Shown: positions 1 through 12,065 of the stretch, piece after piece
Layout: each line of letters starts with the position of its first letter
Numbering within the stretch: the first letter of the stretch is position 1
Origin: Bradysia coprophila
Lineage: Eukaryota > Arthropoda > Insecta > Diptera > Sciaridae
NCBI RefSeq assembly: GCF_014529535.1
Contig: NW_023504022.1
Coordinates: 1,980,986 to 2,044,985, forward strand
Direction of reading: 5' to 3'
Length of the DNA: 64,000 bases
Notes under the pieces: generated by a model
What the model saw: the letters and a program-made list of their open reading frames with translations, nothing else
What the model was told of the DNA's origin: nothing
Database searches by the model: none
Position numbers and translations under genes: made by a program

Positions 1-853
1 ACGTTTGAACATTTGCTTGGAACAGTGTTAACAGGTTAACAACGCTATACAGACATTTTTCGCAATCACTAATTATATTTTTTGCAAATTTATTGAGATC
101 AGCGTCGAAGTGGAATTCGGAACAGATATGAATTTTACTTCGATCTGCCTATTTCTAATCGGACTGACTTTCGTGCGATCGGGAGGAAGGTATGGTATGT
201 GTGTCGTACGTAATTTGGCTATTCTACCTAATGTAAGCTTAGAGGAAGGCGAGTCGTTCGAGTCCAATCCGAATTAGAAACACATCTAGGCCTATAACCT
301 GTGATGATCAATTATCATGTTTTCCTATTAATTTAATTTTGTCGGACCCGGATACAATTTGGCAATTGATTTTTCTAATTTAATTTGATCTGGCTTGGTT
401 CGATTCGGACATCGATAGATCTGAACGTTTTTTCAGTCTTATTCTATATCGTTTATAAACCGAGTAACAGCAAAAGTGATCATCGCCGACAGCTGCCGAA
501 TAGAGTACTACTTTGTATAAAATGGTTTTTTACAGTGTTTTACAGTTGTGTGACACACTGTCAAGTTTAGGTGGCCTATTTAGAGTACAACGCATGCTTG
601 AAGTGCGTTGCCGAGTAGCATACAACAAAGCCAACGAAACTTTTTCTCTTCGTCACTGAGTTAAGGAAATGGATGTTCAGATTCGCACTGCACAAATTAT
701 ACAAAAGTCATATCTTCCTTGCGCCCTGTGCCATTGGTATCATTGCCAAATTTATCGATCTCTTATTCTTAGCTCTATAATGAGAACTCTATCTTAAAAT
801 ACAGGCCACCTGCCATTCGAATTGTTCTAATTGAAATTCGCTCTGACCTACAG
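1..853. other. No recognised gene; possible unresolved 5' exon of the downstream oxidase
   Basis: I recognise no coding region here. The downstream oxidase reading frame is closed by a stop just before 831, and a good splice acceptor lies at 852-853, so at least one 5' exon should lie in this stretch or further left. ATG codons at 669 and 673 open short frames, but I cannot show that either belongs to the gene. Around 575-610 there is a copy of a GAAGTGCGTTG-type repeat that recurs near 54.5-54.7 kb. Confidence 0.4.
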
Positions 854-3800
854 CATAACCACCAAAGAATACACTTCATACAGACGAATACCATTGTGTA
901 CACCATCCGATGATATACGATACCCGAACACTAAAGAACAAGTGGTCGACATTGTCAAAGAGGCAATATCCCGGAATGTCACAGTTAAGGCGTTTGGAGC
1001 CCGTCACTCTCAAACAGATATAATATGTACGGAAGGCATACCGGTCGATGTTCAGGGTATTCAACATTTTCGCCTGCACGACGATGGAGTCACTGCCACA
1101 TTCGGAGCAGGAGTAAATTTAAGAGATGCTACTGAATTCCTTCGACGACACAAGCGTGGTTTACGAACCACACCGGCATACGGGAATATAACATTAAGCG
1201 GTGCTATTGGCACCGGAGCGCACGGCTCGACGATTAGATATAACGCATCCATTTCGTCGCAGGTAACCAATGAGTACAAACATTTTATCGAAATGAAGGG
1301 ATATCCCCAAGCAATGCAACAAATTCCATATAATGTTCACCAATTATTGCGAACGTTGAAATGCATTATTGAATTGATTGAATTAAAAAAAAAATGTTTT
1401 GAGCACAGATGAGGCTCACAGCTTCAAATAACCGCGGCATTGCTTTGTCATTCAGAAATCGATTCAAGTGTACTTGAATGTTCGAAGAAATGCGATTTAA
1501 AATCTCGTCGCGGAATATAGCCATCAATCAAGGGTATTCACTCTGCGAAATGTAAATTGATAAAAACCATAACCCTTTCAGAGGGTATTGTAAAAACGTT
1601 TGCCGTTTGCTTTGTTCATCATTTTAAATTCAACCTGTGAGGCACTCTTTAACCCTTTATGTTGATGGACATTTTCCCATATTTTTTCATCACAGGTCAT
1701 CGGCCTAACGATCGTTGATGGTACAGGAATGGTGCGAAGCATTACTGATCCAAGCGATCTGAGGTCCTATCGACTAAATTTAGGATTGTTGGGTAAGACT
1801 AGCTTCGTCAAGTAGGGACTATTGTTAGAAATCGCTAAAATACTCCCTCTGTCGTCAAGTGTAGACAGTCAAGATCTAAACTTTCTATTTGTAGGCATCG
1901 TGGTTGACATAACACTGTACACAGTTCCTCTGTATAAAACACGTGCCCATAATTATGCCGTTCCCGACGAAGTACTAACAAACGGTGTAGGAACAAACTG
2001 GGCTAAGACCACAGACCAAATCGCTTTTTATTGGTTTCCCGCCTTCCATGAAGTAGTTATTGCCAACTGGACCATTGTCGACGTTCACACACAGGGAAAC
2101 GCAAAGACAAATGATCACGTACCATCGTCTTATGCCAGTTTCAATGCACTTGCGGCCTTCGGAAAGGAGATCATTTTTGGCCTCACTTCCAGTACGTGCG
2201 CTGTAGCTAATTCGCTTGGTATGTTCGTGAAATTATTTATTTTTGAGAGACACCACAAGCATCCTCTGTTTAGGCTACACAATTCTTCACGCCGTTGAAT
2301 ATTACATGCAATTGTCGCTGTTGATTCAAACACCGAATTTTGCGCCAATTTATACAGAAGACGAGTATACCGTCACGAATCCGGCAATTGGATATTACGA
2401 TCTAATGTTCGCTCCAATTTGTTATGACGATGAAAGAGGTCCGCTAGGATCAGCCTGTGTGTGGGCACACGGAGAGAATGAGATCACAATTCTTGATAAC
2501 GAGTTAGTTAAATTGTTTGGTAAAATCCGATGCACCATGCACATGTGCTTCGCAGTTCAAGTCTGAGAAATTGCAGATGATAACAAAACGCTTCCAAACT
2601 TCAAAATATTTGATTGAGTATGTGAACTCACTCAGATTGTAGCAGAAGTGAGGCACTTTATCTATTACACTGCACTGCAGAGGGCGTTATTTTTCTACGA
2701 AAAAACAAAGAATCCGAGTTAGAATGTCATCCCCTGCCATCCGAAGACCAGTTGCAGGGTACTTCTCATTGAATATTTTCATATAAATTTGTGACATGCC
2801 CCCAAGGCAGTCAGAATAACTGGTCAAAGTTTTATTTCCTTATCTCTCAATACTTCCATGTAGCCTTTAAAAGTAAAAATTTATTTTCTTTTTACGAATT
2901 TTCGTAGATTTCTTCTGAGCAAGTTTTAACTTCGAGATATTCCAAAGAAAGAATTGAAACATAGCTAACGCCGACCCGTACGAAACACCTATTCGTATCA
3001 AAAGCCTGAAAAACTATTCTTCCTTTTAAATCACTTACATTATCCACTCTTTGCCTTGTTATCATATACAATTAAATTGCCGGAGGCAATATAGACAGCC
3101 CCGTACGAAGTCAAATCTCATAAATTCCTATTTAAACAGCTATATACCGCTATATTTAACTATATTTCACTATAAATAAACATTTCACAGATAAATATAT
3201 GCTATTATATAGCTCTATATGCCTGTATATAGCTCAATATAGCTGTATATAGGTATATATAGATGTCCATATATGGAATCCCTGAAACCCCTCACACTTA
3301 CCACATTATTTCCATGTTAACAGAAACTCTCTTAGTACCATTTTCCCCAAGATACTTCAATTTTACTAAAATCCAATATGGCCGCCGGCAGCCATTTTGT
3401 TAGGAGACCGGAAATAGTACCGACGCTTTACATTCGTTAATACCTTTCAAACAAAAAAAAATTCATGAAATTCGGTCAAAATTTACTCGAGATATTGTCA
3501 AAATACACCACGTTCACTGTACTTCCGAGTAGCCAGATAAGAGCTCACTCCAAGAGACCTAGCTCACGCTCCGGAGAACATAATTTCATAAAAATTTTTT
3601 TCCCTGATTGGTACGGTCAATACCTATCTAATAAAGCTAAAACAGACGAAATATGTTCAAATGTGGCCGACCTACAAGCAAAAACTGCTTGCCGCCCTGT
3701 GCCTGTTCCACACCAAGGGGTCTAACTCACGAGTCGGTCATCCGATTTCCATAAACTTTTTTTTTGTTGATCGGTATTGTAAATACCTTTTATTTGACGT

Positions 3801-5317
3801 ATCACTTACAAGTTTAACGTTTAAATGTCCGGAGATATCTTCGAAAAACCGTAAAGCACTTATTGGGCCACAGCTCGGGAGGGGTCGATCCAAAATCACT
3901 CATCTTCGAACTTAGCCTGTCTTTTGACATTACCAAACGGGAAAAAAAAGAATTTTCAAAATCGGATGCGTTTTACTCAAGTTATCGTGCAGACAGACAG
4001 ACGGACAGACAGACGGACATTTTTTTTCGCGGATTTGGCATCTCTAGACAACCACAATAGGTTTCCCCTTACTCAGGGAGTCCAATTCGACGTGTTACAA
4101 ACGTATGCGTAAACCTATAAGACCCCAGTACTTCGTACGGGTCTAAAAATAGTTTGAGCCGAGCCACTTAAATTTTTGGTTGGACCGCAGAGCCCATTAT
4201 TTAGAACGTTTATCAAAAGTCCTTCTTACGCTATGTTCTTCGCTTAACATAACCTATGTACCTATCGATATAACTAAAAACGATACTCCAATAGAACGTA
4301 GTACTGCGACAGCGCGTGTGCAAAGCACGGATTTAAGTTTTTTTTTTCAATTTTTTTTTTTTCATATTTTAAGTCTACTTTAAGGTTTGCCCTTGACCTA
4401 GCTGATATGCCAAACTTCATCAAAGATGTGAAAGGTGTTCTAAGTAAAACTCCAACGGCCTTTCCTCTGCAAGGTATTCTAATGCGGTTTTCAGATTCAT
4501 CAGACATTTTCCTGTCAACAGCTTACGGTCGCCAGACAGTTCACTTTGAATTCTACGTTTGGAACAGAAATGATCCGTACAACGATCCATCGGGATGTTT
4601 AGCAGGATATCAGACGATTCTACAAATTCTAGTAATTGAAGTGCCACACGCTCGAATGTCCGAATGATTTGGGTTTTCATTTATTTTTAGACTCGAAAAT
4701 ATCGAGCCCGTTCGCATTGGGGGAAGAGGTATCTATATTCAATGTTGTTACTCTAAATTACGAAATAGTTCTTAAACCGGTTGAACCATTTATATCAAGC
4801 GGATTGGTTTATCACAATAGTGAAAGCATCGATCTGAAATTGGATAGGGATGCTCGTCGAGGATTCATTGGTAATTTTAGTTCTTGTACATAAGATCACC
4901 GCAAATAACATCGAAAAATGGGTTTATCATTTAGCCGCGATGAATAAATTTGATCCGAATGAGATTTTCATTAACAATTTCGGGCGCCGCATCAAACGTA
5001 AAGGAACAACAGTTGACATTGACCCGTTGACAGTGCATTGTGCCTTATTGGACAATTGCATTTGCTCCAAAGACACCGACTGTGGAATAGATCAAATGTG
5101 TACAACGTTGCCGGGATATACTTACAACGTTTGCAGGACAATAAATGAAGTGCCAGAATTTACGGTCGATAGGAGCGTTTTCCCACCCCCACTCGGTGTT
5201 TTGGGATTCCTTTTAAACAATATTCACACGCTGGCCGGCGCAGTCCTTGCAAACTGCTCTCTAAGTGATATGGTTGGTGGAGTACTGGGTGTACTTGGAA
5301 AAGTTGGTAAATTTTAG
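854..5317 (+). CDS. Plant-type L-gulonolactone oxidase-like FAD-linked oxidase, multi-exon
   Basis: Exons read as 854-1262, 1696-1792, 1895-2218, 2274-2519, 4402-4631, 4691-4728 and about 4895-5317. The first six join in consistent phase with GT...AG ends. The N-terminal part is an FAD_binding_4 (PCMH) domain: a YPNTKEQ start, VKAFGARHS, FGAGVNLRD and GAIGTGAHGS. The C-terminal part is an ALO-type domain with LQGILMRF, a small exon encoding KYRARSHWGK, and a tail with the CALLDNCICS and CTTLPGYTYNVC spacing. The HWGK motif and the Cys-rich tail are features of plant L-gulonolactone oxidases, which oxidise L-gulono-1,4-lactone towards ascorbate; the substrate here is inferred. The first exon was not found. 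A 1.9-kb intron (2520-4401) holds a transposon. The join between 4728 and about 4895 is out of phase, so there may be a missed micro-exon, an assembly error or a frameshift. Confidence 0.75.
2962..4146 (-). mobile_element. Non-autonomous repeat element, copy A, inside an oxidase intron
   Basis: A block of about 1.18 kb is shared with 10482-12065. It begins ACATAGCTAACGCCGACCCG and ends CAGTACTTCGTACGGGTCTA. Read on the minus strand it starts TTTAGACCCGTACGAAGTAC, close to the start of the elements at 28.6 and 31.1 kb. It contains an AT-rich tract of TATATAGC-like units (3140-3280) and a GACAGACGGACA microsatellite (3993-4020). An 86-codon ORF (3465-3725) is the same in both copies, but it shows no domain and is probably just young repeat sequence. 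The strand is given relative to the other family. No transposase is present. Confidence 0.7.
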
Positions 5318-8138
5318 TCTAATATTAGGCAAATCGTTTTTACGTTTTCCGATCCAAAAAGTCTGATGAAATTGGTTTTGGTCAGTATACAGATGGGCGT
5401 CCATTTTCGGTAAATTTATTTGGAAAAATAATTCTACCAACATGGGTCCTGGCATAAAGCGCGTCACATTTTTTAGTTAACTTTTAATTTATGTTCCCCT
5501 CCTCCGGTCTAATACCACATGGTGTCAGTTGTTTAATTTTATGTGACTCCACATTGTGACGCATGTTGTTGTCGTAGAACTGTGATATTACACTACAATC
5601 GCTAAACCTACAAATAGCAAACCGGTGCAACTTTCTCAAATCTTAAGTTCAAGGTTGGTAAAGACCAAGGTATATGCTGGAGAGGTAATGTCATTCAGTC
5701 GCGAGTTTCACAAAATATTGAGTGTGTCTATCTCAAGACAGTTGGCCCACCAGGTCTCTACATTTATTTTTTTGTTTCTAACGAGAGGAAGAGATGGCAT
5801 TTGGCTCATTTGGTTAAATGTATCGTATCAGTACCCACGAAATCCACCTTGGAAAAGACTTGATTTTGCTAAATTTGCATGTAATTACGACGTTTAGCTG
5901 TTGTGAAAGGTGTAGTGAGCTGAAATGTACTTAGTTTCACATAAATAAAATCAAATTTAAGACGAAAAATTTATTAATATTGAAAACAACGCAGCGATTT
6001 AGTCTTCATAGTTGGATTTTATGATTGACCTAATTTTATAGTATGCAGGACGATAGCATTCAAGATTCTACTTGTTGTAGCGTCTTCACTCTACAATTAA
6101 CTTCTTTTTTTGCGAACTGAATAACGACGATGCACAAAAAGTTTGAAAGGTAATATTAAACGAGAGCTGAATGTTAAGCAAAAATGCACAAATGTTTTAA
6201 CGCCACAAAGTAACAACAAAACACCTTTGTGCGAACCTTATAATTTACCAATCAAAAATTACCAGTTATGACAATGGGTGTTTGGTTTTCACATTGTGAA
6301 TAATTTAATATTTTTATAACAAATATTTCGATGGCCAATGTAAATACTACTTGCGGTGGCTATATAGTTTCGATTACATTTTGCATCGAACGATTTTTCG
6401 GTGTTCAACATCACACGATCCAGCAGCACTTTGTTTTGTAAAATATACGTTGCATTTTAATTTTCTTATTATATGCTAGCGGTAAAGAGAATCGCCTTTA
6501 TTGCCTACACGCCACGGAACATTATCATTACATGCAAATCGACCAACAATGGAAAGCGTTCATTATATTCAGTGAAAATCGCTTTTTGGTGTTTTGATAG
6601 GAAGTTTATATAAAAGGATAATGTCTGCTGAACCGTTGAAATCATGTTTTCGGTCTCATTTGTAACCTGATTTTAGAATTCTGGATTCAATCAATCCTCT
6701 CTAGTAAACAGATTTCATTTTGACGCTGTCAAAATTCCACCTTATTCCTTTGTTTGACTAATTTCTAATTTTACATTTTACCACTTTAATAACAGTAGCT
6801 AGAGAGGGTATTCTTTCGATGAACAAAATAAATTTTTAATTTGTTGAAAGCGAAGAGACACTAGTATCCGTTGGACCGTTCGTAAAAGCGTGCCTAAAAC
6901 ATTTTTGCGACCTACAGCGGACGAAACTAGCATCGAAACTTTTGTCGGTTTCGATGACTGAGGATAAATAATTTTGGTGTACCGATCTAGCAACAGCTGA
7001 TTTTGTATCAGCTGGTGTCTATAGATCATCTTCAAGGCCGTTTAAAATGCCATTCACGTTAAAAAATCTCATACAAATGAATGAATGAACGAAACATTTA
7101 ACGAAACTTAAGTGAGGTTACGTCTGAAAGTACCGTATCTTGAAGATAATCTATTTCATTGTCAGTACGATATAAAGCGGACAACAAGATAAACACAAAA
7201 GTAAACAATCGTTACAATGAGCATTTCACCAGCTGATACAAAATCAGCTGTTGCTAGATCGCCACATCGAAATTATTTTTTCATCCCTAGGACCCGAAAA
7301 GTCCGTCGGATATGAAAAATATTATTCGTACCTTCGTCGCCTTCGGCTCTGTCTGGAAACCTCTCACACGCTAAAAAAGACTTTTAGTCCTAGATACGAA
7401 ATATACTATTTTTTGTTAGCATTGTTAGCGTTATCAACCAGGTCAAGCATAGTTGTTTGAGTTATTATTTGAGTACAAAATACTCGCGTTTGGCTCGTCA
7501 CGCAAATCACACTTTATGAAAAAAGCAAACATCAGAGCGCGGAACGTAATGTAGTATTAAAATTGAAAACATGAAAAATTGCTGAATGAAAAGACCTCAA
7601 TAATTACGCGCTGGTGAATCTAAAATCAGTGCAGTGCGGAATATAAATTAAATTCTGAGATAATGTTTCTTCTGCAAACATGAAATTATAACTTTGAAAT
7701 TATAAGCAAGAGGACGACAACGCGCTCATCTCGTATCATATATCCGCCACACTTTTACGCAAAAAAACAAAAAACAAATTGTGTAGCGAATGTTCTTTGT
7801 GATTGAAAAAGGAATGAAGAAGATTTGACCGGTGAAATAGATTGAAATCGATTTCTAAGTACGTTGAAGAAAGAGTGATGTTGTAACGCCCGCTTGATGT
7901 ATAATTATTAGTTATTTGCGTATCTGTTGTGGACGATTTTAGGCAATTTCGTGAGTTGTACCCCGAACGAAGTGCCTAAAATAAACAGATACGTATACAA
8001 CTTTTCATGCTGAGGGTACTTATCACGAGAAAAATTCCGTAATTTATGCCCAAAGCATGAAAACATTTATTATCTACCCTTAACAACTTCTCAAGTACAC
8101 AAACAGTCTGGATTAACTTTCACTACTAGATAGATGGA
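5318..8138. other. Intergenic AT-rich DNA with a spaced inverted repeat
   Basis: No gene recognised. The ORF at 5625-5897 lacks recognisable motifs. An inverted repeat of about 35 bp built on GCTGATACAAAATCAGC occurs at 6982-7018 and 7227-7261, and may mark a small MITE. A short repeat containing TTTTAGGCAATTTC and CCGAACGAAGTG at about 7900-7985 recurs at 12090-12190. Confidence 0.4.
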
Positions 8139-8900
8139 ATGCGCTCTCTAGCAACGTCAAAATGTCGTTTTTGCTATTTACAAATTAGTGAATGTGCAGT
8201 GTTGTTCAACTACTGTATCCACGCTTCCATTTTGGAACGTGTGACGCTTATTCGCGATCTTGGAGTCTTTCTTGACTGTGCACTCAATTTTAATTTTCAC
8301 TTTAAATATGTTGTATTGAAAGCGTGCTCGATGCTTGGATTCATGAAACGAATGTGTTACGGCTTCACCAACTTGAGAGGGCTTGTTAGTGTCTACTGTG
8401 CACTCGTTCGCTCGCATCACGAGTATGCCTCAGTTGTATCTTATCCCTGGCAAACCGACAGAGTAGCCAAGGTCGAGTCGATACAAAAGAACATTGTCAT
8501 TTATGCCCTCCGTAGGACTGTTAGGAGAGACGCTAATTACAGGCTTCCCTCCTATGTGTCTAGGTGTAAAACTCTCGGGATCGAGACTCTGTCGAGGCGA
8601 AGACTAAATCTGTGCGCATTTTTCGTGAATGATCTTCTCAGCGGTCGTATTGATTCTCCCGACCTTGCTTTCGTCGTTAACCGACCTTCCAGGTCCCTCC
8701 GTTTTCATGAGTGTTTGCACGTTCCGACTCATCGCACGTTTTACGGCTTTTTCGAGCCGGTTTACAATTTGTTCAGGATTTTTAACAATTTTAGTCGTTT
8801 AGTTGACCCGCGAGTCAATAGGGCCACGTATCGCCGTTTGATCAAGTCTCTGTCAATTGATTGTGAACTGAAATTCGCTGTTGGCTCATATGTTTTCTGA
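8139..8900 (+). pseudogene. 5'-truncated Jockey-like non-LTR reverse transcriptase fragment
   Basis: An open frame of about 253 codons matches the region downstream of the palm domain in Jockey/CR1-type reverse transcriptases. The line-up is SKCRF, VTLIRDLGVFLD, then KACSMLGFMKRM, YCALVRSHHEYASVV and KVESIQKNIVIYALR. The endonuclease and the catalytic FADD segment are absent, so this is a dead 5'-truncated copy, the usual outcome of incomplete target-primed reverse transcription. The non-coding 3' end probably reaches about 9150, where an A/T-rich tail (AAATAAAATTAAATTAAA) is seen. I did not find a convincing target duplication. The ORF start is the first codon of the open frame and not a real initiation site. 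Confidence 0.75.
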
Positions 8901-9167
8901 TACCATAGCCGAGTAGTTGGATAAAGATTGGTTTCAGTATTGCTAAGACGCGATCGTTTATTTTTCTTATTCAAGTTTTTTGTAGTGATAGTTGGTTTTC
9001 GTTCTAAGTTTCGTCAGGTTTCATTTGAGGAATTGTCTTGGTTTATAATTTTTAAGAGTTTGATTGTTAATCGTTGTAATCGGTTATCATCAGTTGGCAA
9101 ACATGCTGTCGATGATTATTCCGAAAAAAATAAAATTAAATTAAATGCGTACTTACGTCCTTATTAA

Positions 9168-10479
9168 ACTCGTGTACCCGACCGCGTTTTCACACTATAA
9201 TGACGAAAGCTCAGAAAACATCGGAAAACAGAATAGAATGAAGAGCCGCCGTATGTATGGTTAACCTTTCAGAAACTACTATGTCATATGTTATCGAGTG
9301 AAACGACAAAAAAGAGCGTGACCTCCTGTTAAGGTTATTTTTTACACTAACGTTATTTGTTGAGCGAATGAAGTAATAGATTTTGTATCTAAAGAAGGGC
9401 GATACCTTGAACAGATCTGTTACCGATTATATCGCGATAGGCTTGCCGTTTCTGACAGGTTAACATTCCTCTGTCTAAGAAACATTCCTCTGTCTAAGTT
9501 AAAGCTAAAGTGGTATTAATAGTTATTTATGTCCCTCACTGAAATATGCTTCTTTAAGCACTAGATGGGTGAACATCATGTGCCTAAAATCATTAGTAAA
9601 CAAGTTATTAGAAAGTAAAAAATATCTTTGCAGATGGACGAGTATCCAAACGTAATTTACACAATATGTCATAAGCACGTCTTTTAATTCAGAAATAACA
9701 CTTGGTCCTTCACTGTACTATTTCACCTTTTCACTGCATAAGTTGGGTAAATATGGGTAAATGCATAAGTAGGCCTTTGATTTTGGTGCAAAACGCTTAC
9801 TAATTCAAACCCTTCTTCGAATGTATTTGCGTCCTCTGCTCCTGCCTGATTTACTTTACTTTGCCGTGTTAAAACTAAATTCGAAGAAAAATTCTGTTTC
9901 CTGTTTATAAAGCGTAGTCGAACGATGTCCTGTTATAAGGGTTCAAGCCACACATGTTTTCTGTCTCGTTTTTTCGCACAGCTGTCAAATTTGAAAATGA
10001 GACAACAAATGGCTTGCACCATTATAACAGAATATCGTTCGCACTAAGCACGAGAATAGTAATTTATGCAACTAGTTGCGACCTTTGCAACGTGTTGCGT
10101 ACAACGTTTTCTGCAACCAGCTGCGAAAAATGAAAATGAAATGCAAAACATAACTCTATCTTTAACATACATTCCACTATGTGAACGATCAAGTAGACTG
10201 CATTTATGTACGCTTCAAAAATTGGTTCACTCACTGAGATAATATATCTCAATAGCCGAATGCGTTAGAGGTGTTGCTCGATAAGCATTGGCTTTTGGTG
10301 TCGAGAGTTAGAAATTTGGTCGGGGCAGAATTTTTATTTACTGTTAATAGTTCAGAAGGAGCGGTCAAAAGTAAATCCATTTCACCGCTAGTGGCGAAAA
10401 TAGTTATTTGTGTATTTGGTTTGGACGACGTGTTTAAGCTATTTTTGCGAGTTGTTACAAGCGAAAATAGCTTAAAAAC
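9168..10479. other. Intergenic DNA, no gene recognised
   Basis: I see a direct repeat AACATTCCTCTGTCTAAG in two copies (9463-9500). A fragment of the CTGCCTGATTTACTTTACT MITE end that recurs at 20.8, 21.4 and 49.6 kb lies near 9842-9872. A run of related GCAACNNGTTGC-like units lies at 10068-10125. None of the short ORFs here has recognisable motifs. Confidence 0.4.
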
Positions 10480-11004
10480 ATAGCTAACGCCGACCCGTAC
10501 GAAACACCTATTCGTATCAAAAGCCTTTAATGTGAAACTCTTCATTTCTCTTACTTCATTTTCTTCTCTGCTGAAAAACTATTCTTCCTTTTAAATCACT
10601 TACATTATCCACTCTTTGCCTTGTTATCATATACAATTAAATTGCCGGAGGCAATATAGACAGCCCCGTACGAAGACAAATTTCATAAATTCCTATTTAA
10701 ACAGCTATATACCGCTATATACCGCTATATTTTCCTATAAATAAACATTTCACAGATGAATATGCTATTATATAGCTCTATATGCCTGTATATAGCTCAA
10801 TATAGCTGTATATAGGTATATATAGATGTCCATATATGGAATTACTGAAACACCCCACAGACATAACAAATTATTTCCATGTTAACAGAAACTCTCTAAG
10901 TACCATTTTTCCCAAGATATATCACTTTTAATAAAATCCAATATGGCCGCCGGCAGCCATTTTGTTAGGAAACCGAAAATAGTACCGACGCTTTACATCC
11001 GTTA

Positions 11005-11360
11005 TGCCAACGGCGACAAGACAGAAATGTCAAGCAATAAATGGATGGGAAAAAACGTTGGCACACTCCCCACTACTCCCCCATAGATGGCGCTGTACTG
11101 GACATACATCACATTTGAAAAATATGGCGGGACAACGAACATGGTGTGAACGATGATGGCCATTCTCAATGGATCGCACAAAATGGACAACATCATCACT
11201 TTGGCTTATCGGACCTGTTACGACGTAACCTCCCGATGAAGTGCTCATCGTAAATATCAACAGAACAAACAGAATACATAACTTAGACATAAGACATTGT
11301 AATAAGAATAGAAAAATGTTAGATATTAGATGACATAACATGTAACCATACGATTAATAA
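11005..11360 (-). mobile_element. Inserted 356-bp segment flanked by a 9-bp duplication
   Basis: Comparison with copy A shows that this segment interrupts the repeat exactly at CATTCGTTA. That 9-mer flanks it on both sides (10996-11004, with one mismatch, and 11361-11369), so it arrived as a discrete insertion. I see no terminal inverted repeats and no poly(A) tail. It carries the small ORF annotated separately. It could be a non-autonomous element or a captured gene fragment. Confidence 0.6.
11030..11290 (-). CDS. Small secreted-protein-like ORF (86 aa) within an insertion
   Basis: Reading from the internal ATG at 11290, the product begins MSKLCILFVLLIFTMSTSSG, a good signal-peptide pattern: a basic residue, a hydrophobic core, then small residues. 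The rest is short, His-rich (ENGHHRSHHVR) and has four cysteines (CPAIFFKCDVC and a later EC). An upstream in-frame ATG at 11341 would add 17 residues with a second hydrophobic stretch. I do not recognise the family. It lies wholly within the 356-bp insertion, so it may be a retrocopy or captured exon, and may not be expressed. Confidence 0.3.
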   Translation of the reverse strand: MSKLCILFVLLIFTMSTSSGGYVVTGPISQSDDVVHFVRSIENGHHRSHHVRCPAIFFKCDVCPVQRHLWGSSGECANVFSHPFIA

Positions 11361-12065
11361 CATTCGTTAATACCTCTCAAACAAAAAAAAAATCATGAAA
11401 TTCGGTCAAAATTTACTCGAGATATTGTCAAAATACACCACGTTCACTGTACTTCCGAGTAGCCAGATAAGAGCTCACTCCAAGAGACCTAGCTCACGCT
11501 CCGGAGAACATAATTTCATAAAAATTTTTTTCCCTGATTGGTACGGTCAATACCTATCTAATAAAGCTAAAACAGACGAAATATGTTCAAATGTGGCCGA
11601 CCTACAAGCAAAAACTGCTTGCCGCCCTGTGCCTGTTCCACACCAAGGGGTCTAACTCACGAGTCGGTCATCCGATTTCCATAAACTTTTTTTTGTCGAT
11701 CGGTATTGTAAATACCTTTTATTTGACGTATCACTTACAAGTTTAACGTTTAAATGTCCGGAGATATCTTCGAAAAACCGTAAAGCACTTATTGGGCCAC
11801 AGCTCGGGAGGGGTCGATCCAAAATCACTCATCTTCGAACTTAGCCTGTCTTTTGACATTACCAAACGGGAAAAAAAGAATTTTCAAAATCGGATGCGTT
11901 TTACTCAAGTTATCGTGCAGACAGACAGACGGACATTTTTTTTTTCGCGGATTTGGCATCTCTAGACAACCACAATAGGTTTCCCCTTACTCAGGGAGTC
12001 CAATTCAACGTGTTACAAACGTATGCGTAAACCTATAAGACCCCAGTACTTCGTACGGGTCTAAA

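Larger units (their letters stand above)
10482..12065 (-). mobile_element. Non-autonomous repeat element, copy B, with a 356-bp insertion
   Basis: This is a second copy of the element at 2962-4146 with the same ends and near-identical interior, including the stretch 11395-11655. It differs by about 55 bp retained at 10528-10575 that copy A lacks, by a shorter GACAGACGGACA microsatellite (11921-11936), and by a 356-bp insertion at 11005-11360. The high identity between copies 6.5 kb apart implies recent transposition or duplication of one from the other. Confidence 0.7.

Noticed and set aside
3465..3725. An identical 86-codon ORF in both copies of the CGTACG-ended element (also 11395-11655).
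   Set aside because: Identity is explained by the recent copying of the whole element. The peptide has no recognisable domain, and flanking non-coding parts are as well conserved.
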